64,000 nucleotides of DNA, from positions 101,964 to 165,963 of the forward strand of contig JAEYOE010000033.1 in the NCBI GenBank assembly GCA_023412005.1, read 5' to 3'. Source of the DNA: Bacillota bacterium. Its GTDB lineage: Bacteria; Bacillota; Clostridia; Christensenellales; SZUA-584. A program made the position numbers and the translations under genes. Below are positions 24,857 through 33,977 of this stretch, piece after piece. Positions within the stretch are counted from its first letter, which is position 1; each line of letters opens with the position of its first letter. The notes beneath the pieces are model-generated. The model had not been told where the DNA came from and made no database searches. It was given only the letters and a program-made list of their open reading frames with translations.

Positions 24857-24952
24857 CAGCGGAACGACACGGAGGTCGTTCCCTACAAATCGTGTGTATT
24901 ATAACGGCAAAAGCAATTCCGGTTGTAGGGGCGATTATCAATCGCCTGTCCA
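24857..24952. repeat. 96-base direct repeat (family B), copy 2
   Basis: The same order of blocks as copy 1: GGAACGACACGGAGGTCGTT, GGCAAAAGCAATTCCGG, GTAGGGGCGATTATCAATCG. Between the copies (24671-24856) there is no gene; 24711-24737 resembles the reverse complement of 15128-15160. Confidence 0.8.
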
Positions 24953-24969
24953 TAATCATACTTTCAAAT

Positions 24970-25151
24970 TCACTCCACGCCCCGTTTTCGCAGTATCGCC
25001 ACATAAGCGACGATCTCTATCACGATATAACCCGCGAACCAGAGAAAATACATCCACATCCTGCTGAAATCAAAATAATCGCTTTTGCTGTCGTTAACGC
25101 TTATATCATGCACGGGCGGAAGTAGATATGCTCGGCGCTGAGAATCTGCAT
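24970..25151 (-). pseudogene. Frameshifted small membrane-protein gene after the GNAT gene
   Basis: ATG at 25151 has AAGGAG 4 bases upstream, overlapping the stop codon of the GNAT gene, which suggests coupling. It encodes MQILSAEHIYFRP and then stops within four codons. From the same point the next frame runs on as VHDISVNDSKSDYFDFSRM, a membrane segment (WMYFLWFAGYIVIEIVAYVA) and ILRKRGVE with TGA at 24970. One extra C in the CCC at 25116-25114 would restore a 60-residue protein. The total length of 182 bases is one short of a multiple of three. It is either a real frameshift or a sequence error. Confidence 0.6.
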
Positions 25152-25159
25152 AAATCTCC

Positions 25160-25651
25160 TTAACTTATTATCGCTTCCATGAACCCAACCGTGAATGGCA
25201 GATGCTCAAATTTCTTCGTGCCGAGGTGCACAAAGCCGTTTTTATCATACCACTGCTTTAAAACAATGTTCTCTTCAATGATGCCGATGGATATTTTCTG
25301 CCCGCCGAATTGCTTGACCTTTTCCTTGGCATAATCGAGCAGCGTTTTCCCGAAGCCCATATGACGGCATTCCGGCAAGACGGCGATGTTTTTTAGCTCA
25401 TACCGTCCGTCCCCCTTGTTCTCGAGCTGCATGAAACCAGCAATTTCGCCGTCCAGTTTGAGCACATACATCGTGTTGCCATTGTTACGGTCGTAAAGCA
25501 GCCTTTCTGTTTTCATGAATGCGGCATTCGTGGGACAGCTTTGTTCTGTCAGCCCGAATGTTTTTGCCACCGTATCAAACGCGGCGCGTATCACCTCTAC
25601 GCATGCTCCCAGTTCGTCGTCCCTCACGTCACAAATTTCATAGTTGCTCAT
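25160..25651 (-). CDS. GNAT-family N-acetyltransferase
   Basis: A 163-residue acetyltransferase. Motif A, binding acetyl-CoA, reads LKNIAVLPECRHMGFGKTLL (Arg/Gln-x-x-Gly-x-Gly/Ala variant); the preceding strand is EIAGFMQLENKGDGRYEL and the last strand pair includes NGFVHLGTKKFEHLPF. The substrate is unknown. A weak GGCGGG precedes the ATG. A terminator lies 55 bases upstream and isolates it from the pyr operon. A small frameshifted membrane gene follows with overlap of its ribosome site. Confidence 0.85.
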   Translation of the reverse strand: MSNYEICDVRDDELGACVEVIRAAFDTVAKTFGLTEQSCPTNAAFMKTERLLYDRNNGNTMYVLKLDGEIAGFMQLENKGDGRYELKNIAVLPECRHMGFGKTLLDYAKEKVKQFGGQKISIGIIEENIVLKQWYDKNGFVHLGTKKFEHLPFTVGFMEAIIS

Positions 25652-25705
25652 ATTAACCCGCCTTGAAGAAAAGAATAGTTAACCCATTATATCCCACGCC
25701 GGGGA

Positions 25706-25737
25706 AATAAAAAAGCGGTACATTCATATTACCGCTT
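25706..25737 (-). terminator. Rho-independent terminator upstream of the GNAT gene
   Basis: On the minus strand AAGCGGTA (25737-25730) pairs with TACCGCTT (25720-25713), followed by TTTTATTT. It would stop transcripts coming from the pyr operon side. Confidence 0.75.
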
Positions 25738-25756
25738 CAGACTAATGTCGTTACAA

Positions 25757-26155
25757 TCCTCCGTCACGCTACGCGCGCCACCTCCTTTAATAAAGGAGGC
25801 TTACCTGTAAGCTGCTTATATTTCGCACATGCGGAAAACGGGTGTTTGTGTATCGTAGTGGAATGATCGTTCCATGTATAAAGCGTTTTGCCATGGGATA
25901 CTCATTCACTTCGTAGTCGACAAGTTCAGGTTGATAAAGTCGTTGTCCTCCCATCAATTCCTTTGGGCTCCTTTTGAAAGGAGCTGTCAGCGAAGCTGAC
26001 TGAGGATTGAGGAAAGATGCAGATGTTACAATAACAGCAATCCTCCGTCACGCTGCGCGTGCCACCTCCTTTAATAAAGGAGGCTGGGCTTAAACGGCGC
26101 TTATTAAAGACTCCATATAAAAGGAGCTGTCAGCGTTAGCTGACGAGGATTGATG
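25757..26155. repeat. Cluster of dispersed repeats (families A and C) between pyrE and the GNAT gene
   Basis: Two copies of family C (AATCCTCCGTCACGCT... CCACCTCCTTTAATAAAGG) lie at 25757-25803 and 26039-26087. Two hairpin units AAAGGAGCTGTCAGCG lie at about 25975 and 26119. A family A copy with GTATAAAGCGTTTTGCC and CACTTCGTAGTCGAC lies at 25855-25930. The 506-base gap holds no gene. Confidence 0.7.
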
Positions 26156-26157
26156 AT

Positions 26158-26727
26158 TTACTTCAAATTCCGGCTGCCGGGCTTCACGGCAGGCAAGCCC
26201 TGTTTGCAAAGCGGGCAGTCTTCCGGCGGATACGACACAACCTCCATCGACAGCACAGCCTCAAACGGCACACCGAAATCCACCGTACCGTTGCTGCGGT
26301 CGACCACGCTGCCCACGCCGACCACATTGCCGCCCAGGCTGTTAATCAGCGCAATCACTTCTTTCACCGAGCCGCCCGTGGTCACCACATCCTCCACCAC
26401 CAGCACGCGAGCACCTTCGGGAATCGAAAAACCACGCCGCAGTGCCATCGCGCCGCTCTCGCGCTCCGCAAACACATTCGGCACGCCCATCTGGCGCGAC
26501 ACCTCGTAAGCCAGTATGATGCCGCCTATCGCGGGGCCCGCCACCAGATCGATACCGGTGAACTTGTCGGCCAGCGCCTTGGCGAACCTCTCGGATACCG
26601 CCGCATTTTGAAACAGCTTCGCGCACTGCATGTATTTATCCGAGTGCCGCCCGGAAGTCAGCAGAAAATGCCCTTCGAGCATCACACCCGTTTCCCTGAA
26701 AATATCAAGTATCTGTTCTCTGTTCAT
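26158..26727 (-). CDS. pyrE: Orotate phosphoribosyltransferase
   Basis: Joins orotate to PRPP to form OMP. It has 189 residues. The PRPP motif VLVVEDVVTTGGSVKEVI is present, with the catalytic flexible loop around FAERESGAMALRRGF. The start MNREQILDIFRETGVMLEGHF is typical. It is the last gene of the pyr operon, one base after pyrD. Confidence 0.95.
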   Translation of the reverse strand: MNREQILDIFRETGVMLEGHFLLTSGRHSDKYMQCAKLFQNAAVSERFAKALADKFTGIDLVAGPAIGGIILAYEVSRQMGVPNVFAERESGAMALRRGFSIPEGARVLVVEDVVTTGGSVKEVIALINSLGGNVVGVGSVVDRSNGTVDFGVPFEAVLSMEVVSYPPEDCPLCKQGLPAVKPGSRNLK

Positions 26728-26728
26728 G

Positions 26729-27637
26729 TTAAACCTCCAACGCGCCTGTCAGCGCGGATATATCGCTCAGCTTCATCGATTCGGCCAATGCCGTCAGCTC
26801 CTCAATCACCCTTATCGGGGCATGCGGGTCTACAAGGTTCGCCGTGCCCGTCATCACGGCGGTTGCGCCGCAGAGCATGAACTCGGCTGCGTCCTCCCCC
26901 GTCATGATGCCGCCCATGCCGATAACAGGAATGCTGACTGCCCGGCTCACATCGTACACCATCTTCAGCGCCACCGGCTTGATGCACGGGCCGGACAAGC
27001 CGCCCGTCACGTTGCAAAGGATCGGGCGTTTGCGCCGCACGTCCACCGCCATCGCCGGAATCGTGTTGATCAACGACAACGCATCAGCACCCGCATCCTG
27101 CACGGCTTTCGCGATGCGTACCACATTGCCCGCAGCGGGTGTCAGCTTCACAATCAGCGGCTTTTTGGCCGCTGCCTTACAGGCCTTCACGCATTCGGCA
27201 GCCAGCTTTTCATCGGTGCCGAAGCTCACACCGCCCTGCTTCACATTGGGGCAGGAAATGTTCAACTCGAAAAAATCAATATTGGTGTCGTTCAGTCGCT
27301 CGATAACATAAACATACTCATCCACCGTGCTGCCCGCCACATTCGCAAACAGCACCGTGCCAAGCTGCTCCACTTTTTTAAGCTCGTTCTCTAAAAACGC
27401 ATCCACGCCCGGGTTTTGCAGGCCCACGCTGTTGAGTATGCCCGAGGGTGTTTCCGCGATGCGCGGCGGCGCGTTGCCGATGCGTTTTTCTTTCGTCAGC
27501 GATTTGAGCGCAATGCCGCCAAGGCGCGACACATCAATAAACCAGCCGTGCTGTGTGCCGAAAGCAAATGTTCCGGATGCCGCAATCACGGGGTTTTTCA
27601 GCGTTTTTCCGCAAAGTAAAATCTGCATATTCGTCAT
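26729..27637 (-). CDS. pyrD: Dihydroorotate dehydrogenase, class 1B catalytic subunit
   Basis: Oxidises dihydroorotate to orotate; as class 1B it passes electrons through PyrK to NAD. About 302 residues. An FMN-binding barrel begins KTLKNPVIAASGTFAF, with the active-site segment FFELNISCPNVKQGG (catalytic Cys) and PVIGMGGIMTGEDAAEFM near the phosphate site. ATG at 27637 overlaps the pyrK stop by four bases (ATGA) with GAGGTG before it; the longer frame to 27841 runs inside pyrK and is rejected. Confidence 0.94.
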   Translation of the reverse strand: MTNMQILLCGKTLKNPVIAASGTFAFGTQHGWFIDVSRLGGIALKSLTKEKRIGNAPPRIAETPSGILNSVGLQNPGVDAFLENELKKVEQLGTVLFANVAGSTVDEYVYVIERLNDTNIDFFELNISCPNVKQGGVSFGTDEKLAAECVKACKAAAKKPLIVKLTPAAGNVVRIAKAVQDAGADALSLINTIPAMAVDVRRKRPILCNVTGGLSGPCIKPVALKMVYDVSRAVSIPVIGMGGIMTGEDAAEFMLCGATAVMTGTANLVDPHAPIRVIEELTALAESMKLSDISALTGALEV

Positions 27638-28413
27638 AGCGCCACCTCGTATAGGTCGAACACGGGGCCTTCCACGCAGACCTTCTTGTAATCGAGTCCG
27701 TCGTCTGTATGTACACCGCAAACGCAAGTGGCACAAGCGCCAAAGCCGCAGCACATGCGCTGCTCCATCGAGACCTGCCCGGCAATACCCAGCGGCTCCA
27801 GTATCGCTTTTAACGCGCGCAGCATAGGCGGTGGGCCGCACGAGAGCACCACATCGGGCTTCAGCTCTTTGAGCCGCTGCTCAATCGGTGCGGTCACAAG
27901 GCCATGTACGCCGATCGTGCCATCGTCCGACGCAATATTGACTGTCTCACACGCACCGAAGTCGTTCTCGCAGTAGGCATAATCTTTGCCTCTGTACCCC
28001 AGAAACGCTTCGTAATGCCTATCCGGCCATTTTTCTATCACTGTCAGCAGCGGTGCAATGCCCACGCCGCCGCCCACCAGGAATACCGATTGATCCGTGG
28101 ATTTCAGTCTAAATCCGCGCCCCACGGGAACCACCGTTTCCACCACGGTACCCGCGCTCGCTGTCGATAGCGCGGTTGTGCCTTTACCCTTGATCTGGTA
28201 CACCAGCACGAACGACTGCGCCTTTACGTCCACCACGTTGATGCTGATCGGACGGCCGAGCAGCAGCTCGGAGTGATCCGGCACCTTCACGTGCGCAAAC
28301 TGGCCCGGCACAAAATGCACAAGGTCAGCCTCCGGGCAATGCAACGCCATGCGGAAAATGCCATTCGCTATCTTTTCGTTGCTCATTATCGTCGCTGTCA
28401 CATATTTTAGCAT
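27634..28413 (-). CDS. pyrK: Dihydroorotate dehydrogenase electron-transfer subunit
   Basis: A 259-residue FAD and [2Fe-2S] protein that moves electrons from PyrD to NAD. It shows the flavin motif LLLGRPISIN, the NAD-binding VGGGVGIAPLL and the C-terminal cluster ligands CCGFGACATC with a fourth Cys in CVEGPVF. It overlaps carB by 7 bases and pyrD by 4, a sign of translational coupling. Confidence 0.94.
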   Translation of the reverse strand: MLKYVTATIMSNEKIANGIFRMALHCPEADLVHFVPGQFAHVKVPDHSELLLGRPISINVVDVKAQSFVLVYQIKGKGTTALSTASAGTVVETVVPVGRGFRLKSTDQSVFLVGGGVGIAPLLTVIEKWPDRHYEAFLGYRGKDYAYCENDFGACETVNIASDDGTIGVHGLVTAPIEQRLKELKPDVVLSCGPPPMLRALKAILEPLGIAGQVSMEQRMCCGFGACATCVCGVHTDDGLDYKKVCVEGPVFDLYEVAL

Positions 28414-31400
28414 ACCGGCTCCTCAATTTCCGTTAAGCTTAACGGTTGTATATCCGCATCTGTGCGGCCCGATTTCATACTTTGCAGCAGCACACGCGCC
28501 GTATCAAGTGATGTGAGACACGGAATTCTGTGCTCCACCGCCATGCGTCGTATCTTAAAGCCATCGCGTTCAGCGCGGCGTCCTTTGGTCGGTGTATTGA
28601 GTATCAGCTTAAGCCGTCCGCTTTCAAACAAGCCGCCGATGCTGTCAGGGTCCTTGCTGAGCTTCGATACCGCGTTCGCCGCCACAAAATTGAAGTTTAA
28701 AACATTGGCTGTGCCGCGCGTCGCGTAGATATCATACCCTAAATAATCTAGCACCGCCGCAATCGGTATCAGCTCCTGCTTGTCGCCGTCTGCCACGGTC
28801 AGCAAGGCCGCGCCTTTTTCCTTCGGCAGCGCCATACCCGAGGCAATCAGCCCTTTTAGCAGCGCCTCTGAATAATCCTCCGATATACCGAGCACCTCGC
28901 CGGTGGATTTCATCTCAGGCCCGAGACCCACCTCCACAAGCGGCAGCTTTTCAAACGAGAACACAGGCACCTTTACCGCCGTGATACGGCGTTTGGGGAA
29001 CAGCCCGGTGCCGTAGCCCATTTGCGCAAGCGGTTCGCCGAGAGATGCCCTCACCGCAAGGTCAATCATCGGCACACCCGTCACCTTGCTGATATACGGC
29101 ACCGTACGCGAAGACCTCGGGTTAACCTCAATCACGTAGATCTCACCACCGGAAATCACATACTGTATGTTCACAATGCCTTTCACGTTGAGTGCCAGCG
29201 CGAGCCTGCGTGTGATGTCGATCAGCTCGTCCTGTTGCTTATCCGTTATCCGGCGTGCAGGATAAACTGAAATTGAATCTCCAGAGTGCACACCTGCACG
29301 TTCGATATGCTCCATGATGCCGGGAATCAGCACGTCTTTGCCGTCGCTGATCGCGTCCACCTCGAGTTCGAGGCCGAGCATGTATTTATCCACAAGCACC
29401 GGATGCTCTTGCTCGTGACGGGAGATGATGCGCATGTATTCGCGGATGTCGTCGTCGCTGTAGGCGATCTCCATACCCTGCCCGCCGAGCACGTACGACG
29501 GCCGCACGAGCACCGGATACCCAAGAGACGCCGCGGCTTCCACGGCCTCCGGCTCCGTGAACACAGTGCGCGCTTTGGGGCGGCGGATGCCCAGCGATTC
29601 GAGCAGCGCTTCAAATTCCTTGCGGTCTTCCGCGCGGTCGATGCTGTTAAGCGACGTGCCGATGATTTTATAGCCCATTTCCTGCACGGATTTCGCGAGC
29701 TTGATCGCAGTCTGCCCACCAAACTGTACGATCACGCCCTCGGGCTGCTCCTGAGCCAGCACATTGCCCACATCCTCGGGCGTCAGCGGCTCAAAGTAAA
29801 GCCGGTCGGAGGTATCGAAATCGGTTGAGACCGTTTCGGGGTTGTTGTTGATGATCACCGTGTCATAGCCCGCTTTTTTAAGCGCCCATATGCAGTGCAC
29901 GCTGCAGTAGTCGAACTCGATGCCCTGCCCGATGCGAATCGGCCCCGAGCCGAGCACCACCACGGTTTTATTCTTCGGCGTTGCGGCTTCGTTTTCCTGG
30001 TCGTATGTTGAATAATAATAGGGGCTGACCGCGTCGAACTCCGCGCCGCAGGTATCCACCATTTTAAACGTCGGGCGGATACCGAGCGACAGCCGCAGCT
30101 TTTCGATATCGGTTTCGCTTTGTCCCGTCATACGCGCAATCGCGCTGTCCGCAAACCCGAGTCTCTTCGCTTCTTTGAGCGTATCGAAAACGAGCGCATC
30201 GTCTTTCTTGTCCGTTAATGTCTTCTCCAGGCCGATGATATCCGCTAGCTTGGTTAAGAACCACAGATCAATCTTCGTCAGGTCGTGAATGCGCTCTATG
30301 GTGATGCCCCGGCGCAGCGCCGCGGCCACCAGGAATATCCGTTCGTCATCCTGCTGCAATATGCGCGTTAACAGCGCGTCGTCACTGAGCGCGTTCGCAA
30401 ACGGGAATTCGAGCGAATCCAGCTTTAACTCCAGCGAGCGCACGGCCTTTAAAAACGCGCTTTGGAAATTGCCACCGATCGCCATCACCTCGCCCGTCGC
30501 TTTCATGCGCGTGCCGAGCTGCTTGTCGGCGGTGGTGAACTTATCAAACGGCCAGCGCGGGAATTTGACGACCACGTAGTCGAGCGTGGGTTCAAAGCAC
30601 GCAAACGTTTTGCCTGTCACGCCGTTTTTCAGCTCGTCAAGCCCATACCCCACCGCAATTTTGGCGGCCATTTTCGCAATCGGGTAGCCCGTCGCTTTGG
30701 AGGCGAGTGCGGACGACCGACTAACGCGCGGGTTCACCTCAATCACGTAATACGTCATGCTATCCGTATCGAGCGCGTACTGCACATTGCAGCCGCCCTC
30801 AATTTTCAGCGCGTTGATGATTTTCAGCGATGCGGTGCGCAGCATCTGATACTCGGCATCGCGCAGCGTTTGCGACGGCGCAACCACAATGCTGTCGCCC
30901 GTGTGGATGCCCACCGGATCGATATTTTCCATGTTGCAGACGGTGATGCAGTTGCCCTTTGCGTCGCGCATCACCTCGTACTCAATCTCTTTAAAGCCCG
31001 CGACACTCTTCTCAATCAGCACCTCGTTCACACGGCTGGCCGATATGCCGCTTTTGCATATCTCGACGAGTTCGCGTTCGCTGGCTGCGATGCCGCCGCC
31101 TGTGCCGCCGAGCGTGTAAGCCGGGCGCACAATCAGCGGGTAACCGTGCACCGCCGCGAAAGTGAGCGCCTGCTCGGGCGTGTTTGCGATGATACTCTCG
31201 ATAATCGGCTCACCGATCTCGTTCATCAGCGTTTTAAACGCTTCACGGTCTTCCGCTTTCTTGATCGAATCGGCATTGGTGCCGAGCATCTTCACGCCAA
31301 GCTCATCGAGTATGCCGCCCTCAAAAAGCTCCATCGCAAGGTTCAGGCCCGTCTGGCCGCCCAAGGTGGCAAGCATCGAGTCGGGACGCTCTTTTTTGAT

Positions 31401-31631
31401 GATGTTCGTAATCACCGGCACAGTCAGCGGCTCAATGTACACCCTGTCCGCGAGCTCCGGGTCGGTCATGATCGTGGCGGGGTTCGAGTTGATCAGCACC
31501 ACCTCGATGCCCTCCTCGCGCAGCGCACGGCAGGCCTGCGTGCCTGCATAGTCAAACTCCGCGGCCTGCCCAATCACAATCGGGCCGCTGCCAATCACCA
31601 GCACCTTTTTGATATCGTTATTTTTAGGCAT
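28407..31631 (-). CDS. carB: Carbamoyl-phosphate synthase large subunit
   Basis: Makes carbamoyl phosphate from bicarbonate, ammonia (delivered from CarA) and two ATP. It has 1074 residues. The two homologous synthetase halves start KVLVIGSGPIVIGQAAEFDY and VVVLGSGPIRIGQGIEFDY. Each has an ATP-grasp domain with VNPR (EVNPRVSRSSAL and EVNPRSSRTVPY). The C-terminal MGS-like allosteric domain begins about residue 930. It overlaps carA by 8 bases and pyrK by 7. Confidence 0.97.
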   Translation of the reverse strand: MPKNNDIKKVLVIGSGPIVIGQAAEFDYAGTQACRALREEGIEVVLINSNPATIMTDPELADRVYIEPLTVPVITNIIKKERPDSMLATLGGQTGLNLAMELFEGGILDELGVKMLGTNADSIKKAEDREAFKTLMNEIGEPIIESIIANTPEQALTFAAVHGYPLIVRPAYTLGGTGGGIAASERELVEICKSGISASRVNEVLIEKSVAGFKEIEYEVMRDAKGNCITVCNMENIDPVGIHTGDSIVVAPSQTLRDAEYQMLRTASLKIINALKIEGGCNVQYALDTDSMTYYVIEVNPRVSRSSALASKATGYPIAKMAAKIAVGYGLDELKNGVTGKTFACFEPTLDYVVVKFPRWPFDKFTTADKQLGTRMKATGEVMAIGGNFQSAFLKAVRSLELKLDSLEFPFANALSDDALLTRILQQDDERIFLVAAALRRGITIERIHDLTKIDLWFLTKLADIIGLEKTLTDKKDDALVFDTLKEAKRLGFADSAIARMTGQSETDIEKLRLSLGIRPTFKMVDTCGAEFDAVSPYYYSTYDQENEAATPKNKTVVVLGSGPIRIGQGIEFDYCSVHCIWALKKAGYDTVIINNNPETVSTDFDTSDRLYFEPLTPEDVGNVLAQEQPEGVIVQFGGQTAIKLAKSVQEMGYKIIGTSLNSIDRAEDRKEFEALLESLGIRRPKARTVFTEPEAVEAAASLGYPVLVRPSYVLGGQGMEIAYSDDDIREYMRIISRHEQEHPVLVDKYMLGLELEVDAISDGKDVLIPGIMEHIERAGVHSGDSISVYPARRITDKQQDELIDITRRLALALNVKGIVNIQYVISGGEIYVIEVNPRSSRTVPYISKVTGVPMIDLAVRASLGEPLAQMGYGTGLFPKRRITAVKVPVFSFEKLPLVEVGLGPEMKSTGEVLGISEDYSEALLKGLIASGMALPKEKGAALLTVADGDKQELIPIAAVLDYLGYDIYATRGTANVLNFNFVAANAVSKLSKDPDSIGGLFESGRLKLILNTPTKGRRAERDGFKIRRMAVEHRIPCLTSLDTARVLLQSMKSGRTDADIQPLSLTEIEEPVC

Positions 31632-32685
31632 GCGTTTTCCTCATACGGCTCAAGAATTCGTCGAACAGGTAAGCGGTGTCTTCGGGGCCCGGCGATGCTT
31701 CGGGGTGAAACTGCACCGTGAACATATCGTGATTCGAGTAGGCGATGCCCTCCACCGTGCCGTCGTTCCAGTTGCGATGGCTCACCGTGCAGCCGGCCGG
31801 CAGCGTCTCTTCAATGACCGTATAGCCGTGATTCTGCGACGTGATGTACACGCGGTCTTTACCTATGTCCTTCACTGGGTGGTTCGCGCCGCGATGACCG
31901 TATTTCAGCTTCTCTGTGTCTGCGCCCATGGCAAGCGCCAACAGCTGGTGCCCAAGGCAGATGCCGAATATCGGTCTCTTGCCGATCAGCTGCTTCACAT
32001 TGGCAATAACTTCCGTATTCTCCTTCGGGTCTCCGGGGCCGTTGGTCAGCATAATGCCGTCAAACCCGCCCGAAAGGATGTCCTCGGGAGCGGTTCTCGC
32101 CGGAAATACCGTTACCGCGCAGCCGCGTTTTTTCAGGCTGCGGATGATGTTGCGCTTCAGCCCGAAATCGAGTACCGCTACCTTGAGCTCGCCGTCGCAG
32201 TACGTGTACTTATCGGGGCATGTCACCTTATCGACAGGCATATCGCACACATAGTTCTTCATGGTTTCAAGCTGCTCGTTTGTAGGCTCACTCTGCGTGA
32301 TGATGCCGCGCATGGTGCCTTTCTCGCGGATGATGCGCGTGAGTGCACGCGTATCGATGCCGCTTAAACCCACGATACCATTGTCCTTCAGGTATTGATC
32401 AAGGCTGCCCTCGCTGCGCCAGTTGGAAGGCTGATCGCACACTTCGCGCACGATGAAGCCGCTTACCTGCGGCTTTGCCGATTCAGGGTCGATATCGTTC
32501 ACGCCGTAGTTGCCGATCAGCGGGTACGTCATGGTGACGATTTGTCCGCAGTAAGACGGATCGGTTAATACCTCCTGATAGCCTGTCATGCCGGTGTTGA
32601 ATACGACCTCGCCGGGCGTATCGCTCTGCGCGCCGAAGCTTTGGCCTTCAAAGCGGGTGCCGTCTTCCAATGTGAGTATTGCCAT
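31624..32685 (-). CDS. carA: Carbamoyl-phosphate synthase small (glutaminase) subunit
   Basis: Hydrolyses glutamine to provide ammonia to CarB. It has 353 residues. The N-terminal domain begins LTLEDGTRFEGQSFGA with FNTGMTGYQEVLTDPSYCGQ. The C-terminal class I amidotransferase has PIFGICLGHQLLALA (catalytic Cys) and VQFHPEASPGP (His, Glu). A 392-base repeat-filled gap separates it from pyrF, so it may need its own promoter; the ATG lies after AAAGGAGAAACC. Confidence 0.96.
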   Translation of the reverse strand: MAILTLEDGTRFEGQSFGAQSDTPGEVVFNTGMTGYQEVLTDPSYCGQIVTMTYPLIGNYGVNDIDPESAKPQVSGFIVREVCDQPSNWRSEGSLDQYLKDNGIVGLSGIDTRALTRIIREKGTMRGIITQSEPTNEQLETMKNYVCDMPVDKVTCPDKYTYCDGELKVAVLDFGLKRNIIRSLKKRGCAVTVFPARTAPEDILSGGFDGIMLTNGPGDPKENTEVIANVKQLIGKRPIFGICLGHQLLALAMGADTEKLKYGHRGANHPVKDIGKDRVYITSQNHGYTVIEETLPAGCTVSHRNWNDGTVEGIAYSNHDMFTVQFHPEASPGPEDTAYLFDEFLSRMRKTHA

Positions 32686-32707
32686 GGTTTCTCCTTTTCG
32701 AAGCTAT

Positions 32708-33060
32708 ATAGGCTTCCCCTCGAGGGGAAGCAAGGCTGTCAATAAACTAAGTTTGGTCATTCCGAGCCTGTCGAGGAATCCCATGAAATACGCTTAGCAG
32801 AAGGGGATTCCGTTCCACTTAAGTAGTCGTGCTTACGCTCCAACAAAATGACATAAGTACCTTTTTTGACACGATGGCTTCCCCTCGAGGGGAAGCTGTC
32901 GCCATTAGGCGACTGATGAGGTGTTGGTTTTCTCGCGCCCCTCATCCGGCACTTCGTGCCACCTTCCCCCGAAAGGGGAAGGCTTTCGATTGCTGTTGCT
33001 GTTTCATAAAGGCTTCCCCTGTCGGGGAAGCTGTCGCCGTAAGGCGACTGATGAGGTGTC
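32708..33060. repeat. Dispersed repeats (families A and D) between pyrF and carA
   Basis: Family D units GGCTTCCCCTCGAGGGGAAG occur at about 32711 and 32878, and GGCTTCCCCTGTCGGGGAAGC at about 33010. Two of them are followed by CTGTCGCC-n-GGCGACTGATGAGGTG. A related CCTTCCCCCGAAAGGGGAAGG lies near 32962. A family A copy (GTCATTCCGAGCCTGTCGAG to AAAATGACA) lies at 32756-32853. No gene is seen in the 392-base gap, although it splits the pyr operon. Confidence 0.75.
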
Positions 33061-33077
33061 ATCCTTCAACGTTATGC

Positions 33078-33977
33078 TCAAACGTATTCTATGCCGCGCC
33101 GCTTCAGCGCCGCCAATATATCATCCTTCATATCCAGCGAGAAAGCCCGTGCCGCCTGAGCGGCCGACAGCCCCGCATACTTTTCTTTCTTATAAGCCAG
33201 CAGCAGCCCGCGCGATGCATTCACCACCGCGCCGAGTCCATTTTGATCGAAATTCACCGCAATATCATCCGCCCCCGCGCCCTGTGCGCCATAGCCCGGC
33301 ACCAGGAAAAACACGGACGGAACACGTGCGCGCAGCGCCAGTGCCTCAGCGGGGTATGTCGCGCCCACCACGGCCCCCACCGAGCTGTAGCCGTACTCGC
33401 CTATTAACCGCTCACCCCAGCTTTGCACCTTATCGGCCACGGCCTCATACAGCTTTTTACCGCCCACATCAAGATCCTGAAACTCGCCGCCCGACGGATT
33501 CGACGTTTTCACCAGCACGAATATGCCTTTGCCAGTCGCCGCGCACGCGTCAAGAAACGGCTTGACGCCGTCGATACCAAGATACGCGTTGACCGTCAGA
33601 AAATCAGCCGGACTGTTTATCAGATGCGCCTTGGCATAGCTTTCAGCCGTTGCGCCGATGTCGTTGCGTTTGGCATCTGCGATGACGACCAGCCCCTTGC
33701 GGCTTGCGTAGTCCATCGTGTCATAAAAGCACTGCACGCCCGCCGCGCCGTACTGCTCGTAGTAGGCAATTTGTACCTTCACAGACGGCACGATATCCGC
33801 AATCGCGTCTATTATATCACAGTTGAATTTGAGTACGCATTGCGCTTTTTCGCTGTCGGTCGGCTCAGCCGCTTCCGAGCGGTACTCAGGCGTTAAATAC
33901 CCGTATTCGGTATCAAGCCCCGCACAGACGGGGCATTGTGTGTTTTGAATTGCTTTGCACAAACGGTCTATTTGCAT
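33078..33977 (-). CDS. pyrF: Orotidine-5'-phosphate decarboxylase (long, type 2)
   Basis: Decarboxylates OMP to UMP, the last step of the pathway. At 299 residues it belongs to the longer bacterial type. It shows CPVCAGLDTEYG near the start, the catalytic Lys/Asp segment VIADAKRNDIGATAESYAKA and the phosphate-binding end FFLVPGYGAQGAGADD. The start overlaps pyrC by 10 bases. Confidence 0.95.
   Translation of the reverse strand: MQIDRLCKAIQNTQCPVCAGLDTEYGYLTPEYRSEAAEPTDSEKAQCVLKFNCDIIDAIADIVPSVKVQIAYYEQYGAAGVQCFYDTMDYASRKGLVVIADAKRNDIGATAESYAKAHLINSPADFLTVNAYLGIDGVKPFLDACAATGKGIFVLVKTSNPSGGEFQDLDVGGKKLYEAVADKVQSWGERLIGEYGYSSVGAVVGATYPAEALALRARVPSVFFLVPGYGAQGAGADDIAVNFDQNGLGAVVNASRGLLLAYKKEKYAGLSAAQAARAFSLDMKDDILAALKRRGIEYV

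Noticed and set aside
24575..24952. Insertion sequence
   Set aside because: No transposase frame exists between or next to the 96-base repeats.
30462..31721. 419-codon plus-strand frame opposite carB
   Set aside because: Composition (His/Arg/Ala-rich) is that of an antisense shadow; carB is unmistakable on the other strand.
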